Source of the DNA: Acinetobacter piscicola
Lineage (GTDB): Bacteria; Pseudomonadota; Gammaproteobacteria; Pseudomonadales; Moraxellaceae
Direction: 5' to 3'
Assembly (NCBI RefSeq): GCF_015218165.1
Contig: NZ_CP048659.1
Location: forward strand, 1,860,001 to 1,924,000
DNA: 64,000 nucleotides
Below the pieces are notes generated by a model that saw only the letters and a program-made list of their open reading frames with translations, was not told the origin of the DNA and did not search any database. This document shows positions 41,733-50,291 of this stretch, one piece after another (the stretch's first letter is position 1; each line of letters starts with the position of its first letter). Both the position numbers and the translations under genes were made by a program.

Positions 41733-42035
41733 TATTAAAATTCTTATATAAATAACTATAGTTTACTCTAATTGGGAGTATAATTTCTTTATCAGTTTTA
41801 TAATCAAAGCTGATAATTAGAAAAGATCAACTCCAGCCTAACTTCTTCCCATAAAAACATTAAAAAAACTATTGCAAATTTGAGTCAACGAGATTTTATT
41901 TATCATCAATAATAAAATTGCTACATAGATCTAATCTATTCATGCTTTTTGCATTTTAGAATTTTATAGATCCCAGATCAAAATTTTCTATGGTCAAAGT
42001 GGTAGATAATTGTGCTATATTTATTGGGCTATCAG

Positions 42036-42067
42036 ACCGATTTAGAAGTAACTCTAAGTCGGTTTTC
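42036..42067 (+). terminator. Orphan terminator in a decayed intergenic region
   Basis: ACCGATTTAG (42036-42045) pairs along 10 bp with CTAAGTCGGT (42054-42063, one G-U), followed by TTTTC. No gene ends just upstream, so it may be left over from a deleted gene. The rest of 41733-42155 is AT-rich with no coding pattern I can support. Confidence 0.5.
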
Positions 42068-42155
42068 TGCTATTTATAACTGTGGATAACTTTTGATTTA
42101 CGCCAATAGTTCGCCAAATTATTTTAAGTTATTGTATTTTATTGTTAAAATTAAC

Positions 42156-42230
42156 ATGCCAAATGTTGGCGATAAAATTACTGTAAATATCACTACTGAA
42201 GCCTCTGTACCTGCGGCAGTTGCTAAATAA
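42156..42230 (+). pseudogene. Possible C-terminal remnant of a YceI-like gene
   Basis: Twenty-four codons read MPNVGDKITVNITTEASVPA followed by AVAK and a stop, then a terminator. The VGDKITVNI pattern resembles the last strands of YceI-family periplasmic proteins. Upstream sequence in this frame is not protein-like and no start with a ribosome-binding site is present. A remnant seems likelier than a gene; the family match is tentative. Confidence 0.3.
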
Positions 42231-42257
42231 GATAAAGCCTTATTTTTGTTGTAAATT

Positions 42258-42285
42258 AAAGCATTCAATTTTGAGTGCTTTTTTT
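42258..42285 (+). terminator. Terminator after the YceI-like remnant
   Basis: AAAGCATTCA (42258-42267) pairs with TGAGTGCTTT (one G-U), followed by a T-run. A strong terminator behind a 24-codon fragment supports the view that a full gene once stood here. Confidence 0.65.
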
Positions 42286-42415
42286 GTATCGGTGTAAAAT
42301 ATGCTAGACAATGATTTTTGACTGTTTTATTTTTTTAGATTGTATGGAAGAGTCAGCTTTTAAATACTTTTATTTAGTATTTAATAAGCATTAAATATAT
42401 TCAGGGATGGTTTGT

Positions 42416-42883
42416 ATGAAGTTAAAAGTTACTGCGTTGGCGGTATATTTTTGCTTATGCCATTATTAGATGGTTGTGTTGCAAATCAAATGGTGACTGC
42501 CAAGGAGCAATTAACACCAAGTCAACGATTATCTGCTCAGGCTTGGCTAACCACAGCTGCAAAAGATCAGAATACCCAGAATGTTGCATTAACAGATGCC
42601 CGTGCTAAAAACTTTGTCGGTTATGCGTATTTTAAAAATGATGGTACTTTTAAAATGTATAATTTAGATGATACACCAAAAATGCAAGGGACATGGTCAG
42701 TATCTGAAGATGGTAAAAACCCGTACCATTACTGCGATGAATGCGGAAGGGAAAGTGTTATTTACCCGTGTCGTCGATATTGTGACTCTAAATGCAAAAG
42801 AATTTACCTACCGTGTTAAAGCACAAGATGGGACTTTTGTAGATATTGTGCATCTGCCAACACAGCATCTGCAACCAAAGTAA
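42416..42883 (+). pseudogene. DUF4822-like lipoprotein gene with two frameshifts
   Basis: ATG 42416 (AGGGATGG upstream) begins a signal peptide (MKLKVTALAVYFCL) that ends at a stop after 17 codons. The adjacent frame continues as a lipoprotein (LLDGC, then FVGYAYFKNDGTFKMYNLDD, GTWSVSEDGK). At the AAAAA run 42714-42718 it shifts again to TRTITAMNAEGKVLFTRVVD...EFTYRV, ending at 42883. The joined product has the DUF4822 pattern. One missing base in the signal peptide and one extra A restore the original frame overall. It is a pseudogene, or holds sequencing errors at homopolymers. Confidence 0.75.
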
Positions 42884-42905
42884 CTATTCGATTATAAGCG
42901 ATATG

Positions 42906-42939
42906 AAAGAGCCCGTTTTTTAATAAAAATGGGCTCTTT
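42906..42939. terminator. Bidirectional terminator
   Basis: AAAGAGCCC (42906-42914) pairs with GGGCTCTTT (42931-42939). Both strands have T-rich ends. It lies between the convergent DUF4822 pseudogene and the amidotransferase gene. Confidence 0.8.
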
Positions 42940-42948
42940 TAACTGTAA

Positions 42949-43659
42949 TTAAGTCAACTGATTATAAAAATTTGTCAATACTTGTGGAGATTTTTGTTCA
43001 AGTTCTGGCGCATATTGTTCATTGTCAAAACGTAAATGTGGGATATCAAATCCTGCTTTCCGTAGTTCACACGTATGCCCAATCAGCCATTTCTCCATGC
43101 TGTCAGCAGCCACTTCGACATGAAACTGTAGTGCTAAAATATTAGTACCTATTCTAAATGCCTGATTTGGATATATTTCAGAGCTTGCTAATAATTCTGC
43201 ATGCTCAGGTAAGTCAAATGTATCACCATGCCAATGGAGGACTTTAGTTTCACCTAAAACATAGAGTGGATTATTTTTTACATCATTGATCTGTAATGAA
43301 CTCCAACCAATCTCTTTTTGAGGTCCAGCATAGACCTTAGCCCCCAAAGCATGTGCAATGAGTTGAGCGCCTAAACAAATGCCGAGCGTAGGGAGGTTTT
43401 TACTTAAGCGTTGTTTTAAATATTCAATTTCATCTTTTAAAAAAGGGTAGTCTTCAGTTTCATACACACCGATTGGACCACCTAAAATAATGGTCAGGCC
43501 TTCAAATTCGAGTGCTTGCTTGAGGTCATCTACACCCGCTTCAAAATAACGAATACGATAGCCCAATTCATAAAACGTATCTTCAAGAATACCTAAATCC
43601 TCAAAAGCTAAATGTTGGATGGCATAAATCGTTTTATTAGGAAAATTATTGTGCGTCAT
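42949..43659 (-). CDS. Class I glutamine amidotransferase-like protein
   Basis: The 236-residue protein has the GATase1 triad: nucleophile Cys95 in LGICLGAQL and the His/Glu pair in LQFHVE near residue 180. A typical ILGGPIGVYETEDYPFL region precedes them. Stand-alone members resemble the glutaminase half of GMP synthase and may release ammonia from glutamine or gamma-glutamyl compounds. The partner is unknown. It is a single gene, divergent from nothing obvious and ending at a shared terminator. Confidence 0.85.
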   Translation of the reverse strand: MTHNNFPNKTIYAIQHLAFEDLGILEDTFYELGYRIRYFEAGVDDLKQALEFEGLTIILGGPIGVYETEDYPFLKDEIEYLKQRLSKNLPTLGICLGAQLIAHALGAKVYAGPQKEIGWSSLQINDVKNNPLYVLGETKVLHWHGDTFDLPEHAELLASSEIYPNQAFRIGTNILALQFHVEVAADSMEKWLIGHTCELRKAGFDIPHLRFDNEQYAPELEQKSPQVLTNFYNQLT

Positions 43660-43814
43660 AATCTGTAATCGAATTCAATTTTGAAATACTGTAGCAAAAG
43701 ACTTTATAAAAATAAAAGTAATTTCCCAGATTGAAAGTAGTCTTTGAGTTACATTGATCGAAATAAAAAAGCAAAATTCGGTTATATTTTATTTGCTCAT
43801 ATAGGTCTAGGTGT

Positions 43815-44393
43815 TTAATTTTTATGATTTATTTGCTGTTTTAATGCTAAATGAATCATATGCTTACTCGATGCTAAGATGGCTTCTTTGGTCTCAAGAT
43901 CTATTATACTTCGCGCCAATAAAATTGCACCAACCAATTGAGACATAAAGCCCCAAGCCAGCTGTTCATCGCCCAAGTGTTCAACAAAAAGTTGATAGCC
44001 ACGCATAAGTTCTTGTTGATAGACCAGTTTGATATCCGTTTCAGCACGAGCAACTTCTGCGGCAAGTGCAGGTAAAATACAACCTTGCGCAGGTTGGTCT
44101 ACATGGTGTTGTGATAAATAGCGCTCAAGTTCAAAATCAACCCATGCTCCAACTTCATGATGTGGATTTTTTTGCCACAGGTGAATACTGCGTTGTAATT
44201 CATTTTCCACCAAAGCTTTAAATAATTCATTTTTTGAGGAAAAATGAGAATAAAAAGCACCACTGGTGGCACCTGACGCTTTCATAAAGCTGTCGACACC
44301 TGTAGCATTAAAGCCATTTTTTTTAGCCAATTGTCCACTTTTTGCTAAAAGTTCCTGACGTTTTTCTTGTTTATAGCCTGTTTTATAACGCAT
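43815..44393 (-). CDS. TetR-family repressor
   Basis: The 192-residue protein has an N-terminal TetR helix-turn-helix (GFNATGVDSFMKASGATSGA, then FYSHFSSKNELFKALVE) and a helical ligand-binding domain (TetR_C type). It is divergent from the dehydrogenase at 44497, with palindromic operators between the two genes at 44445-44466. It most likely represses both itself and the dehydrogenase/isomerase genes until a small hydrophobic ligand binds. Confidence 0.9.
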   Translation of the reverse strand: MRYKTGYKQEKRQELLAKSGQLAKKNGFNATGVDSFMKASGATSGAFYSHFSSKNELFKALVENELQRSIHLWQKNPHHEVGAWVDFELERYLSQHHVDQPAQGCILPALAAEVARAETDIKLVYQQELMRGYQLFVEHLGDEQLAWGFMSQLVGAILLARSIIDLETKEAILASSKHMIHLALKQQINHKN

Positions 44394-44414
44394 AAAGCTC
44401 CATCAATCTTTTTC

Positions 44415-44466
44415 TTGACGCTGTCGAAAAACTATAACATAGTGATCGTTATAGTAACGATCGTTA
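44415..44466 (+). promoter_or_regulatory. Promoter with TetR-type operators
   Basis: TTGACG (44415-44420), a 17-base spacer and CATAGT (44438-44443) point toward the dehydrogenase gene. Directly after it come ATCGTTA-TAG-TAACGAT (44445-44461) and the overlapping palindrome TAACGATCGTTA (44455-44466). A repressor bound there would cover the transcription start. Confidence 0.7.
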
Positions 44467-44496
44467 TTTTATAAAAATATGCATAAGGGAAAATAA

Positions 44497-45240
44497 ATGT
44501 CTAGTTGGAAAACACAGGGAAAAAAAGTGGCATTGGTGATCGGTGCTGGCGATGCTACAGGTGGTGAAATTGCCAAACGCTTTGCTCTAGGTGGTTATAT
44601 TGCATGTATGACACGCCGTAATGCCGATAAACTAAAACCATTGATTGAAGAAATTGAAGCACAAGGTGGTATAGCTTACGGTTTTGGATCAGACGCACGC
44701 AAAGAAGAAGAGGTTATTCAACTCATTGAAAAAATAGAGACTGAGATTGGTGCAATTGATGTGATGGTCTTCAATATTGGGGCAAATGTTCCGTGTAGTA
44801 TATTGGAAGAAACTGCCCGTAAATATTTTAAAATTTGGGAAATGGCGTGTTTTGCTGCATTTTTAGTCGGCAGAGAAGTGGCTAAACGCATGGTGACGCG
44901 ACAACAAGGAACCATTATTTTTACGGGTGCAACCGCAGGAATGCGCGGTTCTGCTTATTTTGCAGCTTTTGCGGGGGCAAAACATGCTTTACGTGCTTTG
45001 GCACAAAGTATGGCACGAGAGTTAGGACCACAAAATATTCATGTCGCGCATGTCGTGGTGGATGGTGCGATTGATACTGATTTCATAAAAAATAATTTTC
45101 CTGAAATGTATGCCAAAAAAGACCAAGATGGTATTTTAAATCCTAAACATATTGCTGAAAATTATTGGTATATTGCCCAGCAACCGAGAGATGCTTGGAC
45201 GCATGAGTTGGATTTACGCCCTTGGATTGAACAGTGGTAA
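44497..45240 (+). CDS. Short-chain dehydrogenase/reductase lacking the usual Tyr
   Basis: The 247-residue Rossmann protein has a nucleotide-binding GAGDATGGEIA loop and an NIGANV strand. The expected YxxxK reads FAGAK in AYFAAFAGAKHAL, with Phe in place of the catalytic Tyr, and the Ser position reads TGAT. Some SDR subfamilies share this change, so the enzyme may use an altered mechanism or a neighbouring Tyr (AYFAA). It lies under the divergent TetR regulator and upstream of a DsbA-fold isomerase, suggesting a small inducible pathway for an unknown compound. Confidence 0.82.
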   Translation: MSSWKTQGKKVALVIGAGDATGGEIAKRFALGGYIACMTRRNADKLKPLIEEIEAQGGIAYGFGSDARKEEEVIQLIEKIETEIGAIDVMVFNIGANVPCSILEETARKYFKIWEMACFAAFLVGREVAKRMVTRQQGTIIFTGATAGMRGSAYFAAFAGAKHALRALAQSMARELGPQNIHVAHVVVDGAIDTDFIKNNFPEMYAKKDQDGILNPKHIAENYWYIAQQPRDAWTHELDLRPWIEQW

Positions 45241-45313
45241 GTTGAATACAATATCCTATTATTTATATAGTGACTAATAAAAAGTAAGTTAATCGTTGAA
45301 GGATGAGCAAAGA

Positions 45314-45913
45314 ATGAAAATGATTGAATTTTATTTTGATGTTGGGAGTCCATATAGTTATGTGGGCTTTCACCAAATTCAAAAAATTGCTGAGCAATAT
45401 CAAGCGAAAATCATTTGGAAGCCTATTTTGTTAGGTGCTGTTTTTAAAGCGACAGGTAATAATAGCCCAATGGCTGTACCCGCCAAAGCACGCTATTCAT
45501 TGTTAGATTTAAAACGCTGGGCAAAACTTTGGAATATTCCTGTCAAAATGAATCCAAATTTTCCCATTAACACCTTAAATGCTATGCGTTTAATTACAGC
45601 AACGCAGCTTTTTGCACCAGAACGGTTTTTGACTGTTTTAGAAGCTGTTTTTAAAGCAATGTTTGGTGAACCTCGTAATTTAAATGAGTTAAGTGAGTTA
45701 TTTCAAGTCGCTCAAGAGGCAGGTTTAGATATTGAACAGATTGAAGCTTGGTTAAGTGATGAAAAAGTTAAAAATGAGCTGAAATTTTTAACAGAAGAAG
45801 CGGTGAATCGTGGTGTATTTGGTGCACCGACATGGTTTGTGAATGATGAAATGTATTGGGGAGTTGATCATTTGCACTTTGTGGAAAGTCATTTAGCACC
45901 TGTTGAGTCATAA
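45314..45913 (+). CDS. 2-hydroxychromene-2-carboxylate isomerase-like (DsbA-fold) protein
   Basis: The protein of about 199 residues starts MKMIEFYFDVGSPYSYVGFH, the hallmark of the HCCA isomerase/GST-kappa branch of DsbA-like proteins. The Ser of GSPYSY is the glutathione-contacting position. The C-terminal GVFGAPTWFVNDEMYWGVDH is also typical. Related enzymes use glutathione to isomerise aromatic ring-cleavage products. ATG 45314 has a purine-rich site upstream; the frame is open to 45296. It is probably co-transcribed with the dehydrogenase upstream. Confidence 0.87.
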   Translation: MKMIEFYFDVGSPYSYVGFHQIQKIAEQYQAKIIWKPILLGAVFKATGNNSPMAVPAKARYSLLDLKRWAKLWNIPVKMNPNFPINTLNAMRLITATQLFAPERFLTVLEAVFKAMFGEPRNLNELSELFQVAQEAGLDIEQIEAWLSDEKVKNELKFLTEEAVNRGVFGAPTWFVNDEMYWGVDHLHFVESHLAPVES

Positions 45914-45948
45914 TCGTTATTTGTTTTGATTTCATAGCAGCTAAAAAC

Positions 45949-45978
45949 AATTAAAGCGAACCAAAGTCCGCTTTAATT
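45949..45978. terminator. Bidirectional hairpin between convergent genes
   Basis: AATTAAAGCG (45949-45958) pairs perfectly with CGCTTTAATT (45969-45978). It lies between the isomerase and the convergent aldehyde dehydrogenase. T-runs are weak. Confidence 0.55.
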
Positions 45979-45999
45979 ACTTGAAATCTATATTTTAAC

Positions 46000-47511
46000 T
46001 TAGAAGAAGCCCATTGCTTTGGTTGAATAGCTTACAAGTAAGTTCTTGGTTTGTTGATAATGATCAAGCATCATTTTATGGTTTTCACGCCCAATACCAG
46101 ACTTCTTATAACCGCCAAATGCTGCATGTGCAGGGTAGATGTGATAGCAGTTTGTCCAAACGCGACCAGCTTGAATCGCACGACCTGCACGATAAGACGT
46201 ATGTGCTGAACGAGACCAAACACCCGCACCTAAACCATACATCGTGTCATTGGCGATACGAATTGCATCGTCATAATCTTTAAATGTGGTTACAGACAAA
46301 ACGGGTCCAAAAATTTCTTCTTGGAAAATTTTCATGCTGTTGTCGCCTTTAAAAATAGTCGGTTCAATATAGAAACCTTGACCCACTTCTTGACGATCGC
46401 CACCACCTGTGAGGATTTTCGCGCCTTCAGCACGACCTGTTGCAATGCAACCCAAGATCTTGTCTTGTTGCTCTTGCGATGCTTGCGCACCAATCATGGT
46501 ATCGGTATCTAAAGGATGACCAGTTTTAATACGTTTAACACGCTCAACTGCCATTTCTAAGAATTGATCTGCGATGCTTTCTTGAATTAATGCACGTGAA
46601 GGGCAAGTACAGACTTCACCTTGGTTCAAGGCAAACATGGCAAAACCTTCTAAAGCTTTATCAAGATAATCATCTTCTTTATCCATGACGTCTTCAAAGA
46701 AGATATTTGGTGATTTACCACCCAGTTCAAGTGTCACTGGAATGATATTCTCAGTGGCATATTGCATGATCATTTGCCCCACTGCTGTTGAACCTGTAAA
46801 TGCAATTTTTGCAATACGTGGATTGGTTGCAAGTGGGCGACCAACTTCAACACCATAACCATTAACAATGTTTAAGACACCAGCAGGTAAGATATCCTGA
46901 ATCAGTTCAGCTAAAACTAAGATACTTGCAGGAGTTTGTTCAGCAGGCTTGAGTACAATACAATTTCCCGCAGCTAAAGCAGGTGCAAGTTTCCATGCTG
47001 CCATTAAAATAGGGAAGTTCCATGGAATAATTTGCCCAACAACACCTAAAGGCTCATGGAAGTGATAAGCAATCGTATCTTCGTCAATTTCAGAAATACC
47101 GCCTTCTTGTGCGCGTAGGCAACCCGCAAAATAACGGAAATGGTCAATACACAGTGGAATATCTGCTGCCAGTGTTTCACGAATCGGTTTGCCATTTTCC
47201 CAAGTTTCAGCAACAGCAAGAAGTTCTAAATTTTCTTCTAAACGATCTGCAATTTTTAATAGAATATTTGAACGTGTCGTTGGTGAGCTGCTGTTCCATT
47301 GTGCTTTGGCTGCATGTGCAGCATCAAGTGCGAGTTCAATATCTTCAGCAGAAGAACGCGGGACTTTGGTAAAAGCTTGACCATCGACAGGTGAAATATT
47401 TTCAAAATATTCACCTTTTACTGGTGCAACCCATTTGCCGCCAATAAAGTTTTCATATTGAGCTTTAAAGTGAACTTTTGAACCTTCAGTATTTGGATTT
47501 GCATAGCGCAT
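46000..47511 (-). CDS. NAD-dependent aldehyde dehydrogenase (ExaC/AcoD-like)
   Basis: The 503-residue protein has all the family blocks: [40 protein letters not shown] with the general-base Glu, [11 protein letters not shown] with the nucleophile Cys, and EEIFGPV. It ends with the long C-terminal arm ([20 protein letters not shown]) seen in ExaC/AcoD acetaldehyde dehydrogenases. It oxidises short aldehydes to acids. It is divergent from a GAF regulator and near an iron alcohol dehydrogenase, which together would take an alcohol to the acid. Confidence 0.93.
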   Translation of the reverse strand: MRYANPNTEGSKVHFKAQYENFIGGKWVAPVKGEYFENISPVDGQAFTKVPRSSAEDIELALDAAHAAKAQWNSSSPTTRSNILLKIADRLEENLELLAVAETWENGKPIRETLAADIPLCIDHFRYFAGCLRAQEGGISEIDEDTIAYHFHEPLGVVGQIIPWNFPILMAAWKLAPALAAGNCIVLKPAEQTPASILVLAELIQDILPAGVLNIVNGYGVEVGRPLATNPRIAKIAFTGSTAVGQMIMQYATENIIPVTLELGGKSPNIFFEDVMDKEDDYLDKALEGFAMFALNQGEVCTCPSRALIQESIADQFLEMAVERVKRIKTGHPLDTDTMIGAQASQEQQDKILGCIATGRAEGAKILTGGGDRQEVGQGFYIEPTIFKGDNSMKIFQEEIFGPVLSVTTFKDYDDAIRIANDTMYGLGAGVWSRSAHTSYRAGRAIQAGRVWTNCYHIYPAHAAFGGYKKSGIGRENHKMMLDHYQQTKNLLVSYSTKAMGFF

Positions 47512-47677
47512 AAGAATTTCCCTTTACTTATTTTAACATTGCATGGATGACGATTTTTTTCATCCGTTCTTTTGGTTGATTTGAGATTAAGAAATATAAG
47601 GTTGGAAAAAGGTTGGCATTAAAAAAATGATATTTGGCTTATGCTTTAAATTTTGGTCGTATTTTATTTTTAATCAG

Positions 47678-47732
47678 GACATTTAAAAATAAGATCGGTG
47701 TTAAATTGATTTACGCTTTGGTATTAAATGTC
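47678..47732. promoter_or_regulatory. Inverted repeat pair, likely regulator sites
   Basis: GACATTTAA (47678-47686) and TTAAATGTC (47724-47732) are exact inverse copies, 37 bases apart, in the 325-base gap between the aldehyde dehydrogenase and the GAF regulator. No other gene is visible in this gap. They are candidate sites for the regulator encoded next door. Confidence 0.45.
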
Positions 47733-47836
47733 TTGACCATGACTGAGTATTTTGCGAACAATGGAGTGAAGGTTCAACAAAAGTAAAATGGCACGTTATA
47801 CGTTAATCATCACATGGATGTAAAAGGGTGTTGAAT

Positions 47837-49018
47837 ATGCAAAGTTTAATGCAAAAGCGTCAACAAATTGAAAAATTTAGACAAAGTAGTAGTTTATCTT
47901 TGTATCAAGCTGATCAATTAGGGCAAAGTATTGCAAGTTCTTGGCAGCGTTCTAAGCAGGCAGCAATTCCTGTTGATCGAGAAGCTGCGCCGTTACAAAT
48001 TCAAAAACAGAAAAATGAAACAAATAAAAGCAGTTTAGATGTTGCACTTGCAGCGTGTAGTGAAGAATTGAAACATATTGCTGAACAATCGTCTATGGTG
48101 ATTGCAGTGGGGGATATTGGTAGCACCATTGTATGGTCAGCAGCCAGTGGTAAGATGCGCAATGCTGCCGAAAAAGTTCATTTTGTAGAAGGTGGGCAGT
48201 GGCGTGAAGATTTGGTTGGCACCAATGCTTTGGCTTTATCGTTAAAAACACAACAGTCGAGTTGCGTATTTTCCAATGAACATTATATGAGCTCTATCCA
48301 TGATTGGGTTTGTTATGCAGCGCCCGTGATCGACCCCTATTCGAAAAATGTTTTGGGTGTTATCGACCTTTCTACAACATGGAGTAATCATAATAGTTTG
48401 GGTTTGTTGGCAGCTGAACGTTGTGCCTCTATTTTGCAATCTGCACTATTAAATTATCAGCAACAACATTTATTTATCCGTGCTTTTACCATTCCTCAAG
48501 TGTTGTTTAACGGTAAAATTGTGGTCTTAACACCTCGTCAGATTGAAATCTTAACGATCTTGGCACTATGCCCACAAGGATTAAACTTAGAAGGTTTGCA
48601 TCAAGCATTGTATGGCGAACGTAAAGTCAGTATGGGGACTTTAAAAGCAGAGATGTCACAGCTACGTGAAATTTTAGCGGGAATGTTGGGTTCACGTCCT
48701 TATCGTTTATTGGCGCAAGTTGAGGCAGATTTTTTACAAGTCGAGCGTGCTTTAGATGCAGGCTATACTGAGTCAGCATTAAAGTTATGTCGAGGCGTTT
48801 TTTTAGCAAAAACCGAAAGTCCTTTTTTATGTGCGTGGCGTGATTGTTTAGAGTCACGTTTGAGTGAAGCCATTTTTAAAGCCAACGAGGCTGATGTTTT
48901 ATTAAAACATTTGGCACATTTTCCTGAAGCGATTGATGCAGTAGAACGTTTAATTGAACTTACACCATTGGGGCATCCAGCACATCAGATGTTATTAAAA
49001 TATAGAGAAGAACATTAA
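47837..49018 (+). CDS. GAF-domain transcriptional regulator (AcoR-like sensor, no AAA+ domain)
   Basis: The protein of about 393 residues starts with the AcoR-type N-terminal region (SIASSWQRSKQAAIPVDREA) and a GAF domain (WREDLVGTNALALSL, NEHYMSSIHDWVCYAAPVID). It has no sigma-54 AAA+ domain. The C-terminal half instead has a winged-helix-like region (LTPRQIEILTILALCPQG, GTLKAEMSQLREIL). Regulators of this shape lie next to ExaC-like aldehyde dehydrogenase genes, as here, and are expected to sense an alcohol or aldehyde. ATG 47837 with AGGG upstream is preferred over GTG 47828. Confidence 0.83.
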   Translation: MQSLMQKRQQIEKFRQSSSLSLYQADQLGQSIASSWQRSKQAAIPVDREAAPLQIQKQKNETNKSSLDVALAACSEELKHIAEQSSMVIAVGDIGSTIVWSAASGKMRNAAEKVHFVEGGQWREDLVGTNALALSLKTQQSSCVFSNEHYMSSIHDWVCYAAPVIDPYSKNVLGVIDLSTTWSNHNSLGLLAAERCASILQSALLNYQQQHLFIRAFTIPQVLFNGKIVVLTPRQIEILTILALCPQGLNLEGLHQALYGERKVSMGTLKAEMSQLREILAGMLGSRPYRLLAQVEADFLQVERALDAGYTESALKLCRGVFLAKTESPFLCAWRDCLESRLSEAIFKANEADVLLKHLAHFPEAIDAVERLIELTPLGHPAHQMLLKYREEH

Positions 49019-49074
49019 CCATGATTATTTTTAGATCATTTAAATTTAAGATCTTTTAAAAATAATGCAAAATG

Positions 49075-49101
49075 AAGAAGCTGTTTTACACAGCTTCTTT
49101 C
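49075..49101 (+). terminator. Terminator after the GAF regulator
   Basis: AAGAAGCTG (49075-49083) pairs with CAGCTTCTT (49091-49099) around TTTTACA. It lies between convergent genes. Confidence 0.65.
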
Positions 49102-49133
49102 AGCATTGATTTAGTCACACTCAAGCTTGAATC

Positions 49134-50111
49134 TCATCCTATTTTTTGTTTCAGCCATTGAAATAAGCTTTCATAGACTTGAATGCGTACCGGTGATGCT
49201 GACAGCACTAAATCATGTAATCCATTCTTAATTGTAATGACAGTGACATCACCTTGTAATTTATTTGCGTATTTTTCAATGTCTTTTACGTCTAAAATAA
49301 TGTCACTGGTTTTAGCAGCTCGATTCATACGTTTAGGATTTTTGGTTTGGTGCGAATGCATCACAAGTGTTGGAATATCGATTTTTGCACCTGCATGAAT
49401 TTCTTTTTGTGCTTCAAAAATGGCATGTACAAAACTTAAATACACTTTTGGATATTTTGTCGGTTTCCATGTCAGGTTGAAGTCCCATTCTCCAGACAAG
49501 TCTTTGTGTAAACTCGGGACATAATTTTTATTTAATTCACTTGGGAATTTCAAATTTGGGAATTTTTGTCCTAGCTTACTTAAACGAGGCAGTGCTAATT
49601 TTTTCTTTAAAATATTCATATTAAAGTCATAAAATGGACTGTTACACCATAAAGCTTTAATCGTTGGATGGTCTAAGTGGTGTGCAGCAAAAAGCGTGGC
49701 AATCAGCCCACCTGTGGAATGTCCTGCCAAGACTACACTTTCATGCTGTTCCGATGCAATAATATCGAGGGCTTGATGGATTTCGGCATCGTATTCATTT
49801 AAGTTTTTTACATAATAATATTTCTGATGCGGACGATATGAGCGCCCATATTTTCTAAGATCAAGCGCATAAAAATCATAGCCATGTTGATTAAACTGCT
49901 CAGCCATTTCCTTTTGAAAAAAATAGTCAATAAAACCATGAATATATAAAACAGCTTTGTTGGTCTGTTGAGCAGCTTTCTTACGAATCAGCGTTGCAAC
50001 CACTTTGCCTTGATCATCATCAGGAAAATCTAAAGTGACTTGTTCAAAGCCTGTACCGAGAATGTCAGGCATATAATTTAAAGTTTGTGAGTTCAACATT
50101 TTTACTGACAT
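49134..50111 (-). CDS. Alpha/beta hydrolase (lysophospholipase/S33-like)
   Basis: The 325-residue protein has an early oxyanion HG segment (VLYIHGFIDYF) and the nucleophile elbow GHSTGG near residue 135. A C-terminal His lies in IKNGLHDLVLSA and an acid in the preceding VMHSHQTKN region, as in monoacylglycerol lipase-type serine hydrolases. No signal peptide, so cytoplasmic. It sits between the regulator and the Fe-alcohol dehydrogenase and may release alcohols from esters, which is inference. Confidence 0.85.
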   Translation of the reverse strand: MSVKMLNSQTLNYMPDILGTGFEQVTLDFPDDDQGKVVATLIRKKAAQQTNKAVLYIHGFIDYFFQKEMAEQFNQHGYDFYALDLRKYGRSYRPHQKYYYVKNLNEYDAEIHQALDIIASEQHESVVLAGHSTGGLIATLFAAHHLDHPTIKALWCNSPFYDFNMNILKKKLALPRLSKLGQKFPNLKFPSELNKNYVPSLHKDLSGEWDFNLTWKPTKYPKVYLSFVHAIFEAQKEIHAGAKIDIPTLVMHSHQTKNPKRMNRAAKTSDIILDVKDIEKYANKLQGDVTVITIKNGLHDLVLSASPVRIQVYESLFQWLKQKIG

Positions 50112-50225
50112 CCAATTTGTGAGCTATGAATGATCATAAAACGTTTTGGTTGAATGGTGAAGTTTTTACAAGTTGAATATGATTCATTTTTGAGTTTACT
50201 GTTTTTATTGAATATTCATCGCAAT

Positions 50226-50257
50226 AAAAAAAAGGGAATATCTATCAAGATATTCCC
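50226..50257 (-). terminator. Terminator of the iron alcohol dehydrogenase gene
   Basis: GGGAATATCT (50234-50243) pairs with AGATATTCCC (50248-50257). On the minus strand the stem is followed by eight T. Confidence 0.85.
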
Positions 50258-50291
50258 AAGGCTAGCCAAAATAAAGCAAAAAGGGAGAGTG

